A DNA stretch of 64,000 nucleotides from Yonghaparkia sp. Root332 (GCF_001425665.1 NZ_LMCX01000001.1:776623-840622); one strand, 5' to 3'. Positions 55,826-64,000 are shown, counted from the stretch's first letter. Numbers and translations are program-made. The notes: generated from the sequence alone by a model not told the origin.

Positions 55826-57559
55826 GTGCCGTCATTGACCGAGGTGCTCATCATCCGCGGCATCATGCCCATCGAGACGCTCGACGTGATGAGCGACGAT
55901 CCGCTCGCCGAGGCCCACATCATCCAGATGTTCATGGATGAGGGGCGCGTGACCCCGGGTCAGATCGCCTCCGCGCGCGCCGAGGTCATGGGCCTGTCGT
56001 TCGTCGAGCTCTCCGAGTACCCGATCGATCGCACGGCCGTCGCGCTCGTGCCGGCCGCGCTCTGCAAGCGGCACAAGGTCCTGCCGATCCACATCGCCGG
56101 CGAGATGCTCACGCTCGCGATGGTCAACCCCGATGACGTCTTCGCCCTCGACGACGTCCGCGCCGCGACCCGCATGCGCATCGTGCCGATCGTCGCGGAG
56201 GAGACCGACCTCGTCGAGGCGGTCGAGAAGTTCCACCGGGCCGACAGCGAGCTCAACGAGCTGTCGAACGTGCTCGAGGAGGAGAACAGGCCGGAGGACC
56301 TGTCGGCGGTCGCGCTGCGCGACGCCGACGCCGACGATGCGCCGATCGTGCGATTCGTGAACCTCATCATCGGTCAGGCGATCCAGGACAGCGCCTCGGA
56401 CATCCATATCGAACCGGGTGAGCACGAGCTGCGCGTGCGGTACCGCATCGACGGCGTCCTCCACGAGATGCAGGCCGCGCCCCGCTCGGTCACCAACGGC
56501 GTCATCTCGCGCCTGAAGATCATGAGCGACATCGACATCGCCGAGCGCCGCAAGCCGCAGGACGGCCGCATGTCGGTCAGCCATGGGGGCCGCCAGATCG
56601 ACCTCCGCGTCGCGACCCTGCCGACGGTGTACGGCGAGAAGGTCGTCATGCGAATCCTCGACAACAACGCCACGCGCCGCGACATGAGCGAGCTGCAGCT
56701 GCTCGAGTACAACTTCGAGGTCTTCAAGAACTCGTACACGAAGCCCTACGGCATGATCCTCGTCACCGGTCCGACCGGTTCGGGCAAGTCGACGACGCTC
56801 TACACGACCCTCCACGCGGTCGCGAAGCCCGAGATCAACGTCATCACCGTCGAGGACCCGGTCGAGTACCGCATGGCCGGCATCAACCAGGTGCAGGTGA
56901 ACCCGAAGGCGGGCCTCACGTTCGCGAGCGCGCTGCGCAGCATCCTGCGATCCGACCCGGATGTCGTGCTCCTCGGTGAGATCCGCGACAAGGAGACCGC
57001 GCAGATCGCGATCGAGGCCTCGCTCACGGGTCACCTCGTGCTGTCGACCCTGCACACGAACGACGCGCCGAGCGCGATCACCCGACTCATCGAGATGGAC
57101 ATCGAACCCTTCCTCGTCGGCTCGGCCCTCGACTGCGTCGTCGCCCAGCGCCTCGCGCGCCGCCTCTGCGACCGCTGCAAGGCTCCGTATCAGGGCGACA
57201 CCGAGCAGATGGCGTTCGGCGTGAGCCTCGCGCAGGCCTTCGGCGAGACGGGCTTCACGACCGAGGACGGCGAGGAGCGCACGGCCGGCACGGCCCTCGC
57301 GTTCGCCTCCGGCCCCACGCTCTACAAGCCGGTCGGCTGCTCGGCCTGCTCGAACACCGGCTACCGCGGCCGCCTCGCCCTGCACGAGGTCATGGCCGTG
57401 ACGGAGGAGATCGAGCGCCTCGCCGTGGCGCGCGCCTCGGCCGCCGAGATCCAGAAGGTCGCGCTCGCCCAGGGCATGCGCACCCTCCGCCAGGACGGCT
57501 GGGAGAAGGCCAAGCTCGGCCTCACCTCCGTCGACGAGATCATGCGCGTGGTCGCGTGA
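55826..57559 (+). CDS. pilB: type IV pilus assembly ATPase PilB
   Basis: A 577-residue GspE/PilB ATPase. The N-terminal MshEN-type domain (about 1-150) leads to Walker A GPTGSGKST (from residue 315), the Asp box, Walker B VVLLGEIRD (near 379) and the His box STLHTND. The zinc-binding tetracysteine is complete: CDRC (448-451) and CSAC (505-508). It powers pilus extension from the cytoplasmic side. The GTG at 55826 has GGGGGGAG upstream. It is the first gene of a pilB-pilT-pilC run. Confidence 0.95.
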   Translation: MPSLTEVLIIRGIMPIETLDVMSDDPLAEAHIIQMFMDEGRVTPGQIASARAEVMGLSFVELSEYPIDRTAVALVPAALCKRHKVLPIHIAGEMLTLAMVNPDDVFALDDVRAATRMRIVPIVAEETDLVEAVEKFHRADSELNELSNVLEEENRPEDLSAVALRDADADDAPIVRFVNLIIGQAIQDSASDIHIEPGEHELRVRYRIDGVLHEMQAAPRSVTNGVISRLKIMSDIDIAERRKPQDGRMSVSHGGRQIDLRVATLPTVYGEKVVMRILDNNATRRDMSELQLLEYNFEVFKNSYTKPYGMILVTGPTGSGKSTTLYTTLHAVAKPEINVITVEDPVEYRMAGINQVQVNPKAGLTFASALRSILRSDPDVVLLGEIRDKETAQIAIEASLTGHLVLSTLHTNDAPSAITRLIEMDIEPFLVGSALDCVVAQRLARRLCDRCKAPYQGDTEQMAFGVSLAQAFGETGFTTEDGEERTAGTALAFASGPTLYKPVGCSACSNTGYRGRLALHEVMAVTEEIERLAVARASAAEIQKVALAQGMRTLRQDGWEKAKLGLTSVDEIMRVVA

Positions 57560-57599
57560 GCCCCGCCCCATCGACCCGACGCCGCCGTAAGGAGCACTC

Positions 57600-59387
57600 A
57601 TGACCGACCGACCGATCCACGAGATCCCGATGGACCCGGAGGACTCCGACCTGTCCTTCCTGCGCCGGGCCGCCGCGGCGGGCGGTCGCGTCTCGCCCGC
57701 CGACTGGGATGCCCTCGCCGCCGCCGCAGGAGCGGGCCCGTCCGGCGCCCCGAGCGCGGTGCCGAGCGCCGCCGACGTCGTCGCTTCGGCGAGCGCCCTG
57801 CCGCTCAACGTCACGCAGACGGGGATGCCCGGGGTTCCGCCGAGCGCGCCGCCCACGATGCCGCCGCCCGGCTCCACCGCGCCCTACAACGCGCCGCCGC
57901 CCGCGAGCTCGCCGCTCAGCGCGCCGCCGCCCGTCGGGTCGTCGCCTCTCGCGTCCTCGTCGCTGTCGGCTCCGCCGCCGGTGGGTGGCGCGCCGCTCTC
58001 AGCGCCGCCGCCCGTCGGTGCGCCGGCACCCGTCAGCACGCCCGGGCCCGTGGGCGGACCCCCGCCCGTCGCGGCCTCGGCGCCTCCGATCGTGCCGAGC
58101 GGAGCATCCACCCCGCGGGTCGAGCCGGTCGTGCCGCTGCCCGCGAGCTCGTCCCGGGCCGAATGGAGCCCCTCCGAGTGGGAGGCCTCCGCGCCCGCCC
58201 CGACGACGTCGGCGCCGGCCTCGGCCGCCGCGCCGATCCGTCACGGCGACCCGAAGGGCGACCCCGAACTGCTCGCGGCGCTGCACGAGCTCGTCGCGAC
58301 GCGCGGCTCCGACCTGCACGTGTCGAAGAACGCGCCGCCCATGGTGCGCATCGACGGCACGCTGCGGCCGGTGCAGTCGACGGGCATCTGGGACGCCGAT
58401 CGCGTCGCCCGCGCCCTCTACTCGATCGTGACGCCCGCGCAGATGGCGCAGTTCGAGGAGAAGCAGGAGCTCGACTTCGCCTTCCCTCTCACCGAGCAGT
58501 CGCGCTTCCGCGTGAACTTCTACCGCCAGCGCGGCACGATCGGTGCGGCCTTCCGTCTCATCCCGACCGACATCAAGAAGCTCGACGATCTGGGCGTGCC
58601 CGAGGTGGTCGGCCGCTTCTCGACCCTGCCGCGCGGCCTCGTGCTCGTGACGGGGCCGACCGGTTCGGGCAAGTCGACGACGCTCGCCGCGCTCATCGAC
58701 CTCGTCAACGAGACCCGGGCCGACCACATCATGACGGTCGAGGACCCGATCGAGTTCGTGCACAAGAACAAGAAGTCGCTCGTCAACCAGCGCGAGGTCG
58801 GCGCCGACACGCACTCGTTCCAGAACGCGCTCAAGCACGTGCTGCGGCAGGACCCGGATGTGATCCTGATCGGCGAGCTCCGCGACCTCGAGACCATCTC
58901 GACGGCGCTGACCGCCGCCGAGACCGGTCACCTCGTGTTCGCGACGCTCCATACGCAGGATGCCGGGCAGACGATCGACCGCATCATCGACGTCTTCCCG
59001 CCCTTCCAGCAGGGGCAGGTGCGGCAGCAGCTCGCCGCGACCCTCCAGGGCGTCGTCTGCCAGACCCTCGTCAAGAGGGCGACCGGGCAGGGCCGAGCGG
59101 TCGCGACCGAGGTGCTCGTCGCGACGCCCGCCATCGCGAACCTGATCCGCGAGGGCAAGACCTACCAGATCGGCTCGGCCATGCAGGCCGGCCGCGGGTC
59201 CGGAATGCACACGATGGACCAGCACCTCGCCGAGCTCGTCAACGCGGGCACCATCACGATCACGGCCGCGCGCGAGAAGGCGCACGACCACGACACGCTG
59301 CAGCGCCTCGTGACGCGGCAGGACGGCGCCGCCTTCGACCCGGCTGCCGACTTCGACCGCATGCAGGCTGCAGGAGGCCAGTCATGA
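57600..59387 (+). CDS. pilT: type IV pilus retraction ATPase PilT with a long Pro-rich N-terminal extension
   Basis: A 595-residue protein, far longer than usual PilT (about 350). Residues 1-220 are Pro/Ala/Ser-rich with repeated APPPVG units and are probably disordered. The PilT core starts near residue 222 (LLAALHELVATRGSDLHV) and has Walker A GPTGSGKST (from 352), Walker B VILIGELRD, the FATLHTQDA box, and the C-terminal MHTMDQHLAELV signature of PilT. It would retract pili. TAAGGAG precedes the ATG, 40 bases after pilB. Its stop overlaps the pilC start (ATGA). Confidence 0.92.
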   Translation: MTDRPIHEIPMDPEDSDLSFLRRAAAAGGRVSPADWDALAAAAGAGPSGAPSAVPSAADVVASASALPLNVTQTGMPGVPPSAPPTMPPPGSTAPYNAPPPASSPLSAPPPVGSSPLASSSLSAPPPVGGAPLSAPPPVGAPAPVSTPGPVGGPPPVAASAPPIVPSGASTPRVEPVVPLPASSSRAEWSPSEWEASAPAPTTSAPASAAAPIRHGDPKGDPELLAALHELVATRGSDLHVSKNAPPMVRIDGTLRPVQSTGIWDADRVARALYSIVTPAQMAQFEEKQELDFAFPLTEQSRFRVNFYRQRGTIGAAFRLIPTDIKKLDDLGVPEVVGRFSTLPRGLVLVTGPTGSGKSTTLAALIDLVNETRADHIMTVEDPIEFVHKNKKSLVNQREVGADTHSFQNALKHVLRQDPDVILIGELRDLETISTALTAAETGHLVFATLHTQDAGQTIDRIIDVFPPFQQGQVRQQLAATLQGVVCQTLVKRATGQGRAVATEVLVATPAIANLIREGKTYQIGSAMQAGRGSGMHTMDQHLAELVNAGTITITAAREKAHDHDTLQRLVTRQDGAAFDPAADFDRMQAAGGQS

Positions 59388-60610
59388 CGAACGTTCTCAC
59401 CTACACCTATCGGGGCAAGGATGCCGCCGGCAAGAAGGTCAGCGGCTCGGTCGACGGAGCCTCGGAGGCCGCCGCGACGATGCGGCTGCGGTCGATGGGG
59501 ATCCAGCCGGAGACGGTGCGCCAGGCCGGGACCGGGATCAACAAGGAGATCTCGCTCGGCGGGCTGTTCCAGAAGAAGGTAGGACTGAAGGATCTCGCCG
59601 TCATGAGTCGGCAACTCGCCACGATGATCTCCTCGGGCCTCGCGCTGATGCGGGCGCTGTCGATCCTGGCGGAGCAGAGCGAGAATCCGAAACTGCGCGA
59701 CACCATCGACGAGGTGCGCAAGGAGGTCGAGGGCGGCCTGTCGCTCTCCGATGCGATCGCGAAGCACCCTCTGGTGTTCCCACCCCTCTTCATCAACCTC
59801 GTCCGCGCCGGCGAGACCGGTGGCTTCCTGGAGGAGTCGCTCAAGTCCGTCGCGGAGAACTACGAAAAGGAGGTCAAGCTTCGAGGGACGATCAAATCAG
59901 CGCTGACCTACCCCGTCGTCGTGCTCGTCATGGCAGTGGTCGGCATGATCGGCATGATCGTGTTCATCGTTCCGGTATTCAAAGCGATGTTCGAGGGACT
60001 CGGTGGTGAGCTGCCACTTCCGACGCAATTCCTCGTCGTGCTGTCGGAAAGCGCTCCCTTCTGGCTTCCGGTCCTGATTATCGGACTGATCGCGTTCAGT
60101 ATCTGGTGGGGCAAGAACAAGCATCGCCCTGAAGTGCGCAATGTGGTCGACCCGATGAAGCTTAAGGCGCCGGTGTTTGGGCAACTTGCCAAGAAGATCG
60201 CCATCGCGCGCTTCACTCGCAACTTCGGCACGATGATGAGGTCCGGTGTTCCCATCCTCCAGGCGCTCTCGATCGTGGGTGCCACGTCGGGGAACTTCGT
60301 GATTGAGAAGGCGCTCGTTAACGTGCAGGAGAGCGTCCGGCAAGGCAAGAGCATCGCCGCACCGCTCGCCGAGGAGCCGGTCTTCCCGTCCATGGTCACG
60401 CAGATGATCTCCGTCGGCGAGGACTCCGGTTCGCTGGAGATGATGCTCGAGAAGATCTCCGACTTCTACGACGCCGAGGTCGAATCGACGACCGAGCAGC
60501 TGACCGCCCTCATCGAGCCCCTCATGATCGCCTTCATGGGCGTGCTCCTCGGCGGCATGATCGTCGCGCTCTACCTCCCCGTGTTCAACATCTTCACGCT
60601 CGTCAAGTAG
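59384..60610 (+). CDS. pilC: type IV pilus inner-membrane platform protein PilC
   Basis: A 408-residue GspF/PilC protein with two T2SSF domains. The first is around LAVMSRQLATMISSGLALMRALSIL and the second around IARFTRNFGTMMRSGVPILQAL. Three membrane helices (TYPVVVLVMAVVGMIGMIVFIVP; FWLPVLIIGLIAFSIWW; LIEPLMIAFMGVLLGGMIVALYL) are in the usual places. It overlaps pilT by four bases. From about 59580 to 60350 the codons are visibly AT-richer than in the neighbours, then return to normal, hinting at an acquired segment. A GC hairpin (60610-60629) follows the stop. Confidence 0.93.
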   Translation: MTNVLTYTYRGKDAAGKKVSGSVDGASEAAATMRLRSMGIQPETVRQAGTGINKEISLGGLFQKKVGLKDLAVMSRQLATMISSGLALMRALSILAEQSENPKLRDTIDEVRKEVEGGLSLSDAIAKHPLVFPPLFINLVRAGETGGFLEESLKSVAENYEKEVKLRGTIKSALTYPVVVLVMAVVGMIGMIVFIVPVFKAMFEGLGGELPLPTQFLVVLSESAPFWLPVLIIGLIAFSIWWGKNKHRPEVRNVVDPMKLKAPVFGQLAKKIAIARFTRNFGTMMRSGVPILQALSIVGATSGNFVIEKALVNVQESVRQGKSIAAPLAEEPVFPSMVTQMISVGEDSGSLEMMLEKISDFYDAEVESTTEQLTALIEPLMIAFMGVLLGGMIVALYLPVFNIFTLVK

Positions 60611-60629
60611 GGCCGCCGGCCGGCGGTCC
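60610..60629 (+). terminator. hairpin between pilC and the major pilin
   Basis: CCGCCGGCCGGCGG (60613-60626) is a perfect 14-bp palindrome, extended by G-T and G-C pairs on both sides. It starts at the last base of the pilC stop. The pilin has its own promoter downstream, so this likely terminates the pilBTC message. Confidence 0.5.
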
Positions 60630-60658
60630 CCAGAAAGGCCGACCCTCGTTCGCGTCAC

Positions 60659-60699
60659 CCCCCTACTGGGGAATGGGCAAGGCGCACGAAAAATATGAG
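60659..60699 (+). promoter_or_regulatory. major pilin promoter region with CCCC-N5-GGGG
   Basis: CCCC-CTACT-GGGG (60659-60671, centre 60665) resembles the pilB site, and CTACT-N4-AATGGGC is shared with it. TATGAG (60694-60699) is a possible but weak -10, about 29 bases from the centre. The leader to the ATG at 60776 is about 70 bases. Confidence 0.4.
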
Positions 60700-60775
60700 A
60701 GTTCTCTCAAGGGGGCAGTTTCATTGGGGGCCCGCCTGTCACTCAGTTCACCTGAACAGGAATGGAAACAACATC

Positions 60776-61210
60776 ATGATCAAGCTTCACGACAAGCTCG
60801 CGCAGGTTCGCGCGGCCCGCGAAGAGGGCGAGAAGGGCTTCACGCTCATCGAGCTCCTCGTCGTCGTCATCATCATCGGCATCCTCGCCGCGATCGCCAT
60901 CCCGATCTTCCTTGGGCAGCAGGAGCAGGCGAAGGGCAGCGCGGTCGAGTCAGCCGTCACCAATGCCAAGACCCAGGTCGTGGCCTTCGTTGTCGAGAAC
61001 GGCACCTTCCCGGACACCACGCAGCTTGGCACCATCGCCACCGAAGCTGCAGGGAGCGATCTGGTGAACATCACCATCGCGGGCACTGCGGCAGCCTTCT
61101 GCGTTTCGGGTACCCACGACGAGGTGACGGGCAAGAGCTGGGCCGCCGATGACAAGAGCGGCGTCATCGAGGGCACTTGCGTCTCGAACGTCGCAACGCC
61201 TGCCGCCTAG
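60776..61210 (+). CDS. major type IV pilin
   Basis: A 144-residue prepilin. The leader (MIKLHDKLAQVRAAREEGEKG) has an unusual length of 21 and many charges. It is followed by FTLIELLVVVIIIGILAAIAI, with Glu5 at residue 26. The globular part ends with FCVSGTHDEV ... IEGTC, a two-Cys loop shared with the orphan pilin. A strong stem-loop after the stop partly separates it from the minor pilins and may favour high pilin expression. AGGAA, somewhat distant, is the only ribosome site. No prepilin peptidase is encoded in the window. Confidence 0.93.
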   Translation: MIKLHDKLAQVRAAREEGEKGFTLIELLVVVIIIGILAAIAIPIFLGQQEQAKGSAVESAVTNAKTQVVAFVVENGTFPDTTQLGTIATEAAGSDLVNITIAGTAAAFCVSGTHDEVTGKSWAADDKSGVIEGTCVSNVATPAA

Positions 61211-61233
61211 TCCGCCTCTAGATCGGACTTCCT

Positions 61234-61266
61234 GACGGGGTGCCACGCACAGCGTGGCGCCCCGTC
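61234..61266 (+). terminator. strong stem-loop after the major pilin gene
   Basis: GACGGGGTGCCACGC (61234-61248) and GCGTGGCGCCCCGTC (61252-61266) form a 15-bp stem with one T-G pair and an ACA loop. A smaller hairpin AGTCCG/CGGACT lies just before it (61209-61229). It probably ends most pilin transcripts or protects their 3' end. Confidence 0.65.
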
Positions 61267-61336
61267 CTCGGGCTTTGCGCAGGTCCGGCCGCTCAATCGG
61301 AGTGGCGAACACATCCAAGCGAGGAGGGGGTGGGAC

Positions 61337-61768
61337 ATGAACACGAACTGCAGTGAACAACGAAGTGAGCGGGACGATGACGCTGGGTTCGGACTGGTCG
61401 AGATCGTCATCTCCATGTTCCTCCTGGCCCTCCTCGCAGTCGCCTTCCTTCCTCTGCTCGTTGACTCGTTGCGGACGACTGTCCGCAACGCGACGACGGC
61501 GACGGCGACTCAGCTCGTCAGCGAGCAGCTTGACGCGGTGAGCTTGCTCTCGCGCACGTGCGCCGCCCTGGCCGCCTTCGAGGGGGCGACCGTGCCTACA
61601 GTCACGGACGAGAGGGGCACGATCTATACCGCAACGCGCAACGCGGCGACCTGTCCCTCGTCGGGATATCCGCTCTCCGTCGCAGTGACTGTCTCCGTCT
61701 CCGCTGACAGCCAGCCGGGTCTGATAGTCGAGTCCACGACAACGGTCATCATCGAGAGCGCCAACTGA
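61337..61768 (+). CDS. PilV-like minor pilin
   Basis: A 143-residue prepilin-like protein. The leader ends at AG, followed by FGLVEIVISMFLLALLAVAFLPLL with Glu at position 5 of the mature chain. The remainder is a small beta-rich domain with several Cys (RTCAALAAF, NAATCPSSG). GGAGG lies upstream of the ATG. Its stop overlaps the next gene by one base (ATGA-type junction at 61768). Codons here are less GC-biased than in housekeeping genes. Confidence 0.78.
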   Translation: MNTNCSEQRSERDDDAGFGLVEIVISMFLLALLAVAFLPLLVDSLRTTVRNATTATATQLVSEQLDAVSLLSRTCAALAAFEGATVPTVTDERGTIYTATRNAATCPSSGYPLSVAVTVSVSADSQPGLIVESTTTVIIESAN

Positions 61769-62346
61769 TGATTCATCGCCTGCGCGATCGCGACGAGGGG
61801 GTGAGCTTGATCGAGCTCCTCATATACATGTTGCTTGCGGTCATTGTGCTCACAATCATCGCGGCAATCCTTATCAACTCGCTTCGCGCGGAGAACACCG
61901 TCCGGACTTCCGCTGAGGCCACCGACACCGCGCAACTTGCGGCGCAGTCGCTCAACCGCGGAATCCACAACGCGAGCGCGATTGAGGTGTCGGCACCTGT
62001 TGCGGATGTTGCAGTAGTCCGCACCAGATCGCTCGACTCATCCTCCGAGGGGGTGTGGCAATGCCAGGCGTGGGTCGTCGTCGACGGCCAGCTCCGCACG
62101 ACTCGCTCCGATGCTGCTATCCCCGTGCCCACTACCGCCGCCGAGGTCGCATCCTGGCTACTCGTGGCTGAGGGCGTCGCTCCCATCGGCACCGACCCGA
62201 TCTTCTCTCTGGCGGCGGACGAGCGGTCTCTCGCGGTCGGCTTCACCGTCGCGAATGGATCGGGCATTCCGGTCACGCTCGATACGACGATCATCTCGAA
62301 GCAACCCATACCCGCCACGGGGAAGGTCACCGCACCATGTTTCTGA
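61768..62346 (+). CDS. PilW-like minor pilin
   Basis: A 192-residue prepilin-like protein. The leader MIHRLRDRDEG is followed by VSLIELLIYMLLAVIVLTIIAAIL with Glu5. The chain continues with DTAQLAAQSLNRGIHNASAIEV, as in PilW proteins that sit at the pilus tip or initiate assembly. The start shares a base with the PilV-like stop, and the end overlaps the next gene by 10 bases. All three genes are therefore tightly coupled. Confidence 0.75.
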   Translation: MIHRLRDRDEGVSLIELLIYMLLAVIVLTIIAAILINSLRAENTVRTSAEATDTAQLAAQSLNRGIHNASAIEVSAPVADVAVVRTRSLDSSSEGVWQCQAWVVVDGQLRTTRSDAAIPVPTTAAEVASWLLVAEGVAPIGTDPIFSLAADERSLAVGFTVANGSGIPVTLDTTIISKQPIPATGKVTAPCF

Positions 62347-63995
62347 GCAGATTCCTGAACACCCGTCGGGACGACCGCGGCAGCGCGCTCATCGGCGTCA
62401 TCGCCCTCCTGGGCGTGACGGGCGTCATCGCCGTCACGGTCGGCACCGTGAGCGTCAGCTCCCTGCAGACCACGAACGGAGCGGCTGCGTCCGTCGAGGC
62501 CCGAGGGGCCGCCGAGGCCGGCATCAACGCCGCCGAGCTCGCGCTCCGCGGCGCCGGCGGCTGCCCGTCCTCGGGCACGATCACTCGCACGACGGCGCCC
62601 GCCTACACGGTCGAGATCCAGCACGACACCGGCTCCGGCTGGTCCGACGGGTGCCCGCCCAACACCGCGACGCAGGTGCGGTTCGTCTCGACGGGCCTCG
62701 CCGAGCGCCCCACATTCGGGGCGAGCGACATCGGAGGCGAGCGCGTCGTCGAGGCGGTGTACCAGTACATCCCCGAGTACGTCGAAGTGCCCGACATCGA
62801 CCCGGCCGTGTACGCCTACTCCATCGACGGCGTGCTGAAGAAGTTCGTCCTCGACTCCGCCGACTTCACGATCTCGGCAGACGTGCAGATCAAGACGGGC
62901 GACTTCGAGTGCTCGAACAACGCCTCGGTGGCGGGGGACGTCATCCTCGCCAACGGCGCAGCGGACCTCACGGCGTGCACGATCGCCGGAACCCTCCACG
63001 TCACGAAGGGGGCGGGCATCGACGGGGCCAGTCTCGTCACGGGCGACGTCATCGCCGGCGGTGACGGCATCACCGGCACGAACCCGACCGTCCGCATCGA
63101 GGCGGGCACCCGCGTCAACGGGAACGTGTTCGCCGGCGGGAACGTGAGCGTGCTCAGCGGCTCCGGCTCGCAGGTGCTCGGCAACGTCACCGCCACCCGC
63201 GACACGTCCACGAAGGTCATCGTCGCCAACGGGTCGACGATCGGCGGCAACGTCCTCAGCTCCGGCACGATCCAGCGCAACGGGACGATCAGCGGCACGC
63301 AGTCCACCGCGGTCACCGGGCTGCAGGCGCCCATCGCCCCGCGCGTCCCCAACTGGGTGGACATGCCCTGGGCCGTGACGAACGCGACGCAGTTCCAGGC
63401 GACCACCTGGTACCAGCAGGGCTTCACCAACCGCGTGACCTGGACAGGCAGCTGCACGATGGGCAGCCTCGACCCGCGATGGGTGGCGCTGTCGCTGTAC
63501 ACGACGCCGACAGTGATCGACGCGACCGGGTGCATCGGCGGGGTCACGACCAACAACAACCTGAGCCCCAACATCGGTCTCTCCACGAACATCGTCTTCA
63601 TCGCGGACAAGTTCACGTTCAACAAGCTCTACTTCGCGTCGTCCGTGCCATCGGTCAACCGCAAGCTGTACTTCGTCGTGCCCGACAACACGGCGGATGA
63701 GCTGCCGACCTGCACGGGCGAGGCGGGCAACATCTACCTGACGAACGAGGCCGACATCCAGTCGACGGTCTCCGCCTTCCTCTACTCGCCGTGCGAGATC
63801 ATCTCCGACCGGAACGGTCTCCGCGGCCAGCTCTACGGCGGCGTGATCGACTTCGACCAGCAGGCGCAGATGACCTACGTGCCCACGTCGCCCCCCGGTG
63901 TCGACTTCAGCGCGAGCCTGCCGCCCGTGTTCCAGCTCGTGGGCGCCTACCTCGGCGACCGCCTGAGCATCCGCGAGGTCGCGTCCGGTGGGTGA
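62337..63995 (+). CDS. PilX-like protein with a polymer-forming beta-solenoid domain
   Basis: A 552-residue protein. The N-terminus (RRDDRGSALIGVIALLGVTGVIAV) is a PilX-type prepilin-like segment without Glu5, the usual mark of PilX/GspK-like proteins. Residues about 190-330 have short repeated strands (ASVAGDVILANG, TIAGTLHVTKGA, VNGNVFAGGNVSVLSG, TIGGNVLSSGT) that build a right-handed beta-solenoid like bactofilins. The last 200 residues are a large globular domain with paired Cys (SCTMGS, ATGCIG, TCTGEAG, YSPCEI). It may form the tip adhesin of the pilus. The gene ends five bases before the window edge. Confidence 0.7.
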   Translation: MFLSRFLNTRRDDRGSALIGVIALLGVTGVIAVTVGTVSVSSLQTTNGAAASVEARGAAEAGINAAELALRGAGGCPSSGTITRTTAPAYTVEIQHDTGSGWSDGCPPNTATQVRFVSTGLAERPTFGASDIGGERVVEAVYQYIPEYVEVPDIDPAVYAYSIDGVLKKFVLDSADFTISADVQIKTGDFECSNNASVAGDVILANGAADLTACTIAGTLHVTKGAGIDGASLVTGDVIAGGDGITGTNPTVRIEAGTRVNGNVFAGGNVSVLSGSGSQVLGNVTATRDTSTKVIVANGSTIGGNVLSSGTIQRNGTISGTQSTAVTGLQAPIAPRVPNWVDMPWAVTNATQFQATTWYQQGFTNRVTWTGSCTMGSLDPRWVALSLYTTPTVIDATGCIGGVTTNNNLSPNIGLSTNIVFIADKFTFNKLYFASSVPSVNRKLYFVVPDNTADELPTCTGEAGNIYLTNEADIQSTVSAFLYSPCEIISDRNGLRGQLYGGVIDFDQQAQMTYVPTSPPGVDFSASLPPVFQLVGAYLGDRLSIREVASGG

Positions 63996-64000
63996 CGCGG

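Noticed and set aside
57876-58090. Repeated DNA in the first part of pilT, looking like a short tandem array
   Set aside because: It encodes APPPVG units in frame, with variable spacing and no conserved repeat-spacer structure. It is not a CRISPR array.

Overview
The window is chromosomal DNA from a high-GC actinobacterium. GC-rich codon choice, TTG-started rpoB and rpoC, a bS22 (AURKAIP1/COX24-type) micro-protein, a BldC-type regulator, and many genes with a TANNNT box six bases ahead of the start codon (the leaderless pattern) all fit Micrococcales. Gene content suggests Microbacteriaceae, but that family call is inference. No tRNA, rRNA, CRISPR array, insertion sequence or integrase was seen. 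No gene-free stretch exceeds 300 bases.

Layout. 1-789: end of a secreted beta-helix/LamG-like protein. 980-10284: one-strand hemicellulose or manno-oligosaccharide locus (LacI regulator, ABC binding lipoprotein and two permeases, FAD-dependent oxidoreductase, AXE1 esterase, GH2 beta-mannosidase). 10281-24087: housekeeping genes in short divergent and convergent units (MarR, mechanosensitive channel, winged-helix regulator, upp, tadA, CDF exporter with two accessory genes, proC, TrkH/TrkA potassium uptake, ArsR, BldC-like, bS22, HAD phosphatase, glutaredoxin, Dabb, SRAP/YedK, SNase lipoprotein, Nei glycosylase). 24110-37338: Lhr helicase next to nei, esterase, NUDIX, two GNAT paralogues flanking a palindromic repeat pair, DEAD-box helicase with a long structured leader, several small conserved proteins, a SprT-like protein, truncated hemoglobin, and a spermidine-synthase-like methyltransferase. 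37630-45024: rpoB-rpoC with a long leader and a strong terminator.

45207-55070 is a reduced type VII secretion (ESX/Ess-like) locus: an RDD-FHA membrane protein, an FHA-bearing three-ATPase EccC/EssC translocase, two small WXG100-like proteins without a clean WXG motif, a 457-residue candidate substrate with a hydrophobic core, and three genes of unknown family. No EccB, EccD, EccE or mycosin is present. 55242-63995 is a type IV pilus locus: an orphan pilin, PilB, PilT with a long Pro-rich head, PilC, the major pilin, PilV-like and PilW-like minor pilins, and a PilX-like beta-solenoid protein. No prepilin peptidase or pilMNO lies in view.

The most interesting signal links these last two loci. 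Three type VII promoters carry a TGGGGAGnnCTCCCCA-like palindrome, each centred about 32 bases upstream of the -10 box. The pilB promoter has a CCCC/GGGG inverted repeat at the same distance, and the orphan-pilin and major-pilin promoters have related GC blocks. The geometry suggests one activator, possibly of the LuxR/GerE type, switching on secretion and pili together. That is inference; no such regulator is encoded in the window.
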